Shown piece after piece: positions 60,430-64,000 of a DNA stretch of 64,000 nucleotides. This DNA is from Streptomyces sp. CB02366 (lineage in GTDB: Bacteria > Actinomycetota > Actinomycetes > Streptomycetales > Streptomycetaceae), in the NCBI RefSeq assembly GCF_001905905.1, contig NZ_LIVT01000005.1:62001-126000 (forward strand), given 5' to 3'. Position 1 is the stretch's first letter; the number at the start of each line of letters is the position of its first letter. The notes beneath the pieces are model-generated. The model searched no databases, had not been told where the DNA came from, and saw only the letters and a program-made list of their open reading frames with translations. Made by a program: the position numbers and the translations under genes.

Positions 60430-62091
60430 ATGGCGTACGACGCTGACGTGATCGTGATCGGGGCGGGACTCGCCGGGCTGGTGGCCACCGCCGAACTCGT
60501 CGACGCCGGCCGCTCCGTGATCCTCCTCGACCAGGAGCCCGAGCAGGCCGTCGGCGGCCAGGCGCACTGGTCCTTCGGCGGTCTCTTCCTCGTCGACTCG
60601 CCCGAACAGCGCAGGATGCGGATCAAGGACAGCCGTGAGCTGGCGCTCCAGGACTGGTACGGCACGGCGGGCTTCGACCGCGAGGAGGAGGACCACTGGC
60701 CGAGGAAGTGGGCCGAGGCGTACGTCGACTTCGCCGCCGGTGAGAAGCGCTCCTGGCTGCACCGGCAGGGGGTGCGCTTCTTCCCCGTCGTCGGCTGGGC
60801 CGAACGCGGCGGTTACGACGCGACCGGCCACGGCAACTCCGTACCCCGCTTCCACATCACCTGGGGCACCGGCCCCGGCATCGTCGCCCCCTTCGAGCGG
60901 CGGGTCCGCGAGGGCGTCGCCCGGGGGCTCGTCCGGCTGGGGTTCCGCCACCGGGTGACCGGTCTCTCCCGCACCGCCGGGGCGCTCGACACGGTCACCG
61001 GCGAGATCCTGGAACCCAGCGCGGCCGAGCGCGGCGCCGCGAGCAGCCGGGAGGTCGCCGGGGTCTTCGAGCTGAGGGCCCAGGCGGTGATCGTCACCTC
61101 CGGCGGCATCGGCGGCAACCATGACCTGGTCCGCGCCCAGTGGCCGAAGCGCCTGGGCGCCCCGCCCGAGAAGATGCTCTCCGGCGTCCCGGCCCACGTG
61201 GACGGCCTGATGCTCGGCATCGCGGAGAAGGCGGGCGCGCACCACATCAACCGCGACCGGATGTGGCACTACACCGAGGGCATCGAGAACTGGAACCCGA
61301 TCTGGGCCCGGCACGGCATCCGGATCCTGCCCGGCCCCTCGTCCCTCTGGTTGGACGCCCGCGGCAAGCGGCTGCCGGTGCCCCTCTTCCCCGGCTTCGA
61401 CACGCTCGGCACCCTCGAACACATCATGGGCTCGGGCCACGGCTACACCTGGTTCGTGCTCAACCAGCGCATCATCGGCAAGGAGTTCGCGCTCTCCGGC
61501 TCCGAGCAGAACCCGGACCTGACCGGGAAGTCGGTGCGCGACGTGATCGGCCGGGCCCGTGTGGACGTGCCCGCCCCGGTCAAGGCGTTCATGGACCACG
61601 GGGCCGACTTCGTCGTGGAGAAGGAGCTCGGCGCGCTGGTGCGCGGCATGAACGCGGTCACCGGCGACGGCCTCATCGACGAGGCGGGCCTGCGCCACGA
61701 GATCACCGCCCGCGACCGCGAGATCGCCAACCCCTTCACCAAGGACCTCCAGGTCACCGCGATCAACGGAGCCCGCGCCTACCTGGGCGACCGCCTCATC
61801 CGCACCGTGAAGCCGCACCGCATCCTGGACCCGGCGGCGGGACCTCTGATCGCCGTCCGGCTCAACATCCTCACCCGCAAGTCCCTCGGCGGCCTGGAGA
61901 CGGACCTGTCCTCCCGGGTCCTGACCGCCGACGGCGCCCCGCTTCCCGGCCTGTACGCGGCGGGCGAGGCGGCGGGCTTCGGCGGCGGCGGAGTCCACGG
62001 CTACCGCTCCCTGGAGGGCACGTTCCTGGGCGGCTGCGTCTTCTCGGGCCGGGCGGCGGGCCGGGCGGCGGCGGAGGCCGTGGCCTCGTAG
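60430..62091 (+). CDS. FAD-binding dehydrogenase (FAD_binding_2, flavocytochrome/KstD-like)
   Basis: The 553-residue protein has the dinucleotide motif VIVIGAGLAGLVATAELVDAG, a second flavin section VTSGGIGGNH, and the C-terminal FAD loop LYAAGEAAGFGGGGVHGY. The middle domain is of the 3-ketosteroid dehydrogenase/fumarate reductase type. The substrate is unknown; steroid-like or other carbonyl compounds are possible. ATG 60430 has AGGATGG upstream; ATG 60421 adds three residues. Confidence 0.92.
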   Translation: MAYDADVIVIGAGLAGLVATAELVDAGRSVILLDQEPEQAVGGQAHWSFGGLFLVDSPEQRRMRIKDSRELALQDWYGTAGFDREEEDHWPRKWAEAYVDFAAGEKRSWLHRQGVRFFPVVGWAERGGYDATGHGNSVPRFHITWGTGPGIVAPFERRVREGVARGLVRLGFRHRVTGLSRTAGALDTVTGEILEPSAAERGAASSREVAGVFELRAQAVIVTSGGIGGNHDLVRAQWPKRLGAPPEKMLSGVPAHVDGLMLGIAEKAGAHHINRDRMWHYTEGIENWNPIWARHGIRILPGPSSLWLDARGKRLPVPLFPGFDTLGTLEHIMGSGHGYTWFVLNQRIIGKEFALSGSEQNPDLTGKSVRDVIGRARVDVPAPVKAFMDHGADFVVEKELGALVRGMNAVTGDGLIDEAGLRHEITARDREIANPFTKDLQVTAINGARAYLGDRLIRTVKPHRILDPAAGPLIAVRLNILTRKSLGGLETDLSSRVLTADGAPLPGLYAAGEAAGFGGGGVHGYRSLEGTFLGGCVFSGRAAGRAAAEAVAS

Positions 62092-62308
62092 CCCCGAGCA
62101 CCGGCGGGCGGGCCGTTCCAGCCCTTCGCGGGCCCCGGCGACCGGGCCTCCGGCCCCCGCTTCTCCCGAGCGGAGGGCCCGGCTCCGGCCCCGGGCCGAG
62201 CCCTGCGGAGGCCGAGGGGCGGAGGCCCGGGGGCGGCCCCGGCAACCCCCGGCCGAGGGCCCGCCCCCGCCTCCGGACACCCTGCCTCCGGGCGCCCCAG
62301 CCCCCGGG

Positions 62309-62734
62309 TCACACCATCCGCTCGACCACCCGGAACCGCTCCGCGACGATCAGCGTCCCGTCGTCCACCGTGAACGACGGATCCCCCAGAGCCTCCCGCA
62401 TCTCCTCGCCGTGCCAGAACCGTTCGTGCCCCGCCCGCCACTCGGCCACCGAGGCGTACCCCTCGCCCTCGTCCAGCACGTGCCGCAGGTCCACGGCCCC
62501 CAGCGGCAGCACCCGTACCTCCGTCACCTCGACCACCGCGACCTCCCGCCCGTCCGAGTCGATGAGCGCGGAGCGTTCGCCGACCGGCGGCAACTCCTCC
62601 TGCTCCGCCTCGTATTCGCACAGCAGCCCGGTGGTGGACACCTTCTCGCCCGCGAGCACCGCTGCCACCAGCCGGTCCCGCAGCGGTCCGGGAAAGGCGA
62701 GGAGGAAGGGCTTCAGGGGTTCGCGTGGCTCCAT
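62309..62734 (-). CDS. ASCH domain protein
   Basis: The 141-residue protein fits the ASCH fold: FPGPLRDRLVAAVLAGEKVSTTGLL near the N-terminus (basic and Thr residues line the pocket), then VAVVEVTEVRVLPLGAVDL and FWHGEEMREALG with the C-terminal LIVAERFRVVE strand. ASCH proteins bind RNA or modified nucleosides. ATG 62734. It is monocistronic and divergent from the next gene. Confidence 0.88.
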   Translation of the reverse strand: MEPREPLKPFLLAFPGPLRDRLVAAVLAGEKVSTTGLLCEYEAEQEELPPVGERSALIDSDGREVAVVEVTEVRVLPLGAVDLRHVLDEGEGYASVAEWRAGHERFWHGEEMREALGDPSFTVDDGTLIVAERFRVVERMV

Positions 62735-62840
62735 GCGACCAGTGTGGCATCCGCGGGAACCCCGGTCCGGGCGCCGACGAGTGCCGCCCCGCCCCCCTCC
62801 ACCCGCTGTGCCGCCGTCCTCGGCGGTTCGACCGGAATCA

Positions 62841-62871
62841 GCCAACTGACTTACCCATATGAGCAGTTGGC
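62841..62871. promoter_or_regulatory. inverted repeat in the 62735-62959 promoter region
   Basis: GCCAACTG (62841-62848) and CAGTTGGC (62864-62871) are perfectly complementary with a 15-base spacer. TTGACG (62884-62889), a good -35, follows 12 bases later, so the repeat may be an activator or repressor site for the rightward gene. Confidence 0.45.
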
Positions 62872-62959
62872 GTCCAACGCCCCTTGACGCGAAGCGCGGC
62901 CTCCCGCTTTGCTGTGCGCGATCGTCCGCTCGCACACCGCATCGAAAGAAGCCCGCGGC

Positions 62960-63940
62960 ATGCCCCCGCCTCCGCCGCCCCCGCCCCCTCTGGGCCGTTC
63001 CCGACGCCGGGGCAGCCGCTCGGAACACGTCTTCGACCCGGCTCTCGACGACGACGAACTCATCGCCGTACGCGGCCGGTTCGCCCGGGGCAGATGGTCC
63101 GAGGCCCGCACCCTGCTGGTGGGCACCGGACGGGACTGGGACCGCCGCGCCCACCGCCTGCTCGCCCTCGCCGAGATCGCGTCCGCCGTGGACTGGGCGG
63201 GCGACTGGCTGCTCGTCGAACCCGAGAGCGCCGACGCGGCCGTCCTCCTCGGCTGCGCCCGGGTGGCCCGTGCGCTGCGGCCCGGGGCCGGGCCGCGCGA
63301 CGCCGCCCGCGCCCGCGAGGCGTGTCTGGCCGCCGCCCGCCTCACCCCCGACGACCCCACCCCCTGGCTCGCGCTGCTCCTCCTGGACCGGGGGCGCGAC
63401 GACGGCGCGGACGAGACCGGCCGGCTCTTCGAGGAGGTGCGCTCCCGCCACCCGGACCACCATCACGCCCACCACGTGATGGCGGCTCTGCTGGCCGAGA
63501 GCAGCCCCGAGAGCGGCCACGACCCGCTCCACGAGGTCTACGACTTCGCCTCCTGGGCCGCCGAACTGGCCCCGGCCGACTCCCCGTTGGCCGTCCTCCC
63601 CGTCATCGCCCACGCCGAGCGCTACCGCGTCCTGGTCGCGGCGGGCATCGAACCCGCCGACCCGGCGGCCTCCGACCACTGGTCCGGACGCCGCGCCCGC
63701 CAGGTGACGAAGGCCGCCTTCGACTGGTGGCTGGAGTGGGAACGCGACGACCACCCCCGCCACCGCGTCGACCTGAACTTCCTGGCGCACGCCAAGGTCT
63801 GCGAGGGCCGGCCCGCCGAGGCCGCCGCCCTCTTCCACCGCATCGGCGCGCACGCCACCGCCGCGCCCTGGTCGTACGCCGGAGGGGAACCCCACGCGGC
63901 GTTCACCGCCGCGCGCGCCTACGCCCTCGGCGCCCCCTGA
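62960..63940 (+). CDS. hypothetical TPR-like protein with polyproline N-terminus
   Basis: The 326-residue protein begins with M followed by nine Pro residues and a basic segment (GRSRRRGSRSEHVF), then helical repeats of TPR type (RWSEARTLLV, AREACLAAARLTPDDPTPWL, GRPAEAAALFHRIGAHATAA). No enzyme motif is recognised, so it is probably a scaffold or regulator. ATG 62960 was preferred; the polyproline makes the exact start uncertain. The run of nine Pro would need elongation factor P during translation. A hairpin follows immediately after the stop. Confidence 0.7.
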   Translation: MPPPPPPPPPLGRSRRRGSRSEHVFDPALDDDELIAVRGRFARGRWSEARTLLVGTGRDWDRRAHRLLALAEIASAVDWAGDWLLVEPESADAAVLLGCARVARALRPGAGPRDAARAREACLAAARLTPDDPTPWLALLLLDRGRDDGADETGRLFEEVRSRHPDHHHAHHVMAALLAESSPESGHDPLHEVYDFASWAAELAPADSPLAVLPVIAHAERYRVLVAAGIEPADPAASDHWSGRRARQVTKAAFDWWLEWERDDHPRHRVDLNFLAHAKVCEGRPAEAAALFHRIGAHATAAPWSYAGGEPHAAFTAARAYALGAP

Positions 63941-63970
63941 GGGGCGGCGTCCCTTGGAGCACGCCGCCCC
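63941..63970 (+). terminator. terminator at right edge
   Basis: GGGGCGGCGT (63941-63950) pairs with ACGCCGCCCC (63961-63970), 10-base loop, directly after the stop codon. Confidence 0.7.
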
Positions 63971-64000
63971 TGAGACGCCTCCTCCTGAGACGCTCCTGGG

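Overview
The window is a stretch of very GC-rich, gene-dense chromosome with a strong GC bias at third codon positions, GTG/TTG starts, and large numbers of secreted enzymes, TetR/GntR regulators and acyl-CoA genes. The families present (streptogrisin-type S1 proteases, FxSxx-COOH RiPP genes, prokaryotic phospholipase A2, a LAXTG-type surface anchor, SoxR, TctCBA) point to Streptomyces. No rRNA, tRNA, transposase, integrase or CRISPR array was recognised. All functional calls come from reading motifs in the sequence and from general knowledge of the families; no database search was run.

Region 1 (1-13.7 kb) is the accessory-looking part. Two closely related S1 protease genes (one cut by the left edge, one at 12563-13648) bracket about 11 kb that holds a SLOG-like protein, a convergent DUF4231/SLATT-like membrane protein, an unrecognised membrane protein, and a complete FxSxx-COOH system: a 54-residue precursor ending FSSAL (FxsA), a radical SAM/SPASM maturase (FxsB) whose C-terminal metallohydrolase-like domain has lost its HExxH residues, a TIR-like FxsC with a TTA codon, and a 1311-residue ParA-like/TIR/NB-ARC/TPR protein. 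The neighbourhood looks like a biological-conflict or signalling island that pairs a cyclophane-type RiPP with TIR and STAND proteins. This is the most interesting part of the window.

Region 2 (13.7-28 kb) carries secreted and envelope functions (phospholipase A2, DUF3533 membrane protein, secreted lipase, a cell-wall-anchored AA10 LPMO, SGNH esterase), a tricarboxylate transporter operon tctCBA with a divergent response regulator, and an unusual single polypeptide joining a methyltransferase, a NUDIX hydrolase and a VOC domain, followed by DUF402, GNAT, GntR and AAA-ATPase genes.

Region 3 (28-48 kb) is mainly metabolism and its regulation: CoA transferase, an isolated type ISP restriction/modification specificity domain, hmgA with a GntR partner, a molybdopterin oxidoreductase, a CitMHS citrate transporter with a leader ORF, an aldehyde dehydrogenase/alcohol dehydrogenase pair, an acyl-CoA dehydrogenase with its TetR regulator, a MaoC dehydratase with its TetR regulator, and SoxR. 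Region 4 (48-64 kb) holds NamZ, an SDR/acyl-CoA ligase/TetR cluster, a secreted M28 aminopeptidase, an acyl-CoA dehydrogenase/phosphotransferase pair, quinone reductase, DUF202 proteins, NUDIX, an FAD dehydrogenase, an ASCH protein and a hypothetical protein.

A recurrent theme is distant promoters inside the window that share near-identical inverted or conserved motifs next to TetR genes: 39359-39377 with 43916-43934, 45571-45585 with 46822-46836, and 50422-50434 with 57774-57786. These suggest three small TetR regulons that tie separated acyl-CoA/aldehyde metabolism genes together.
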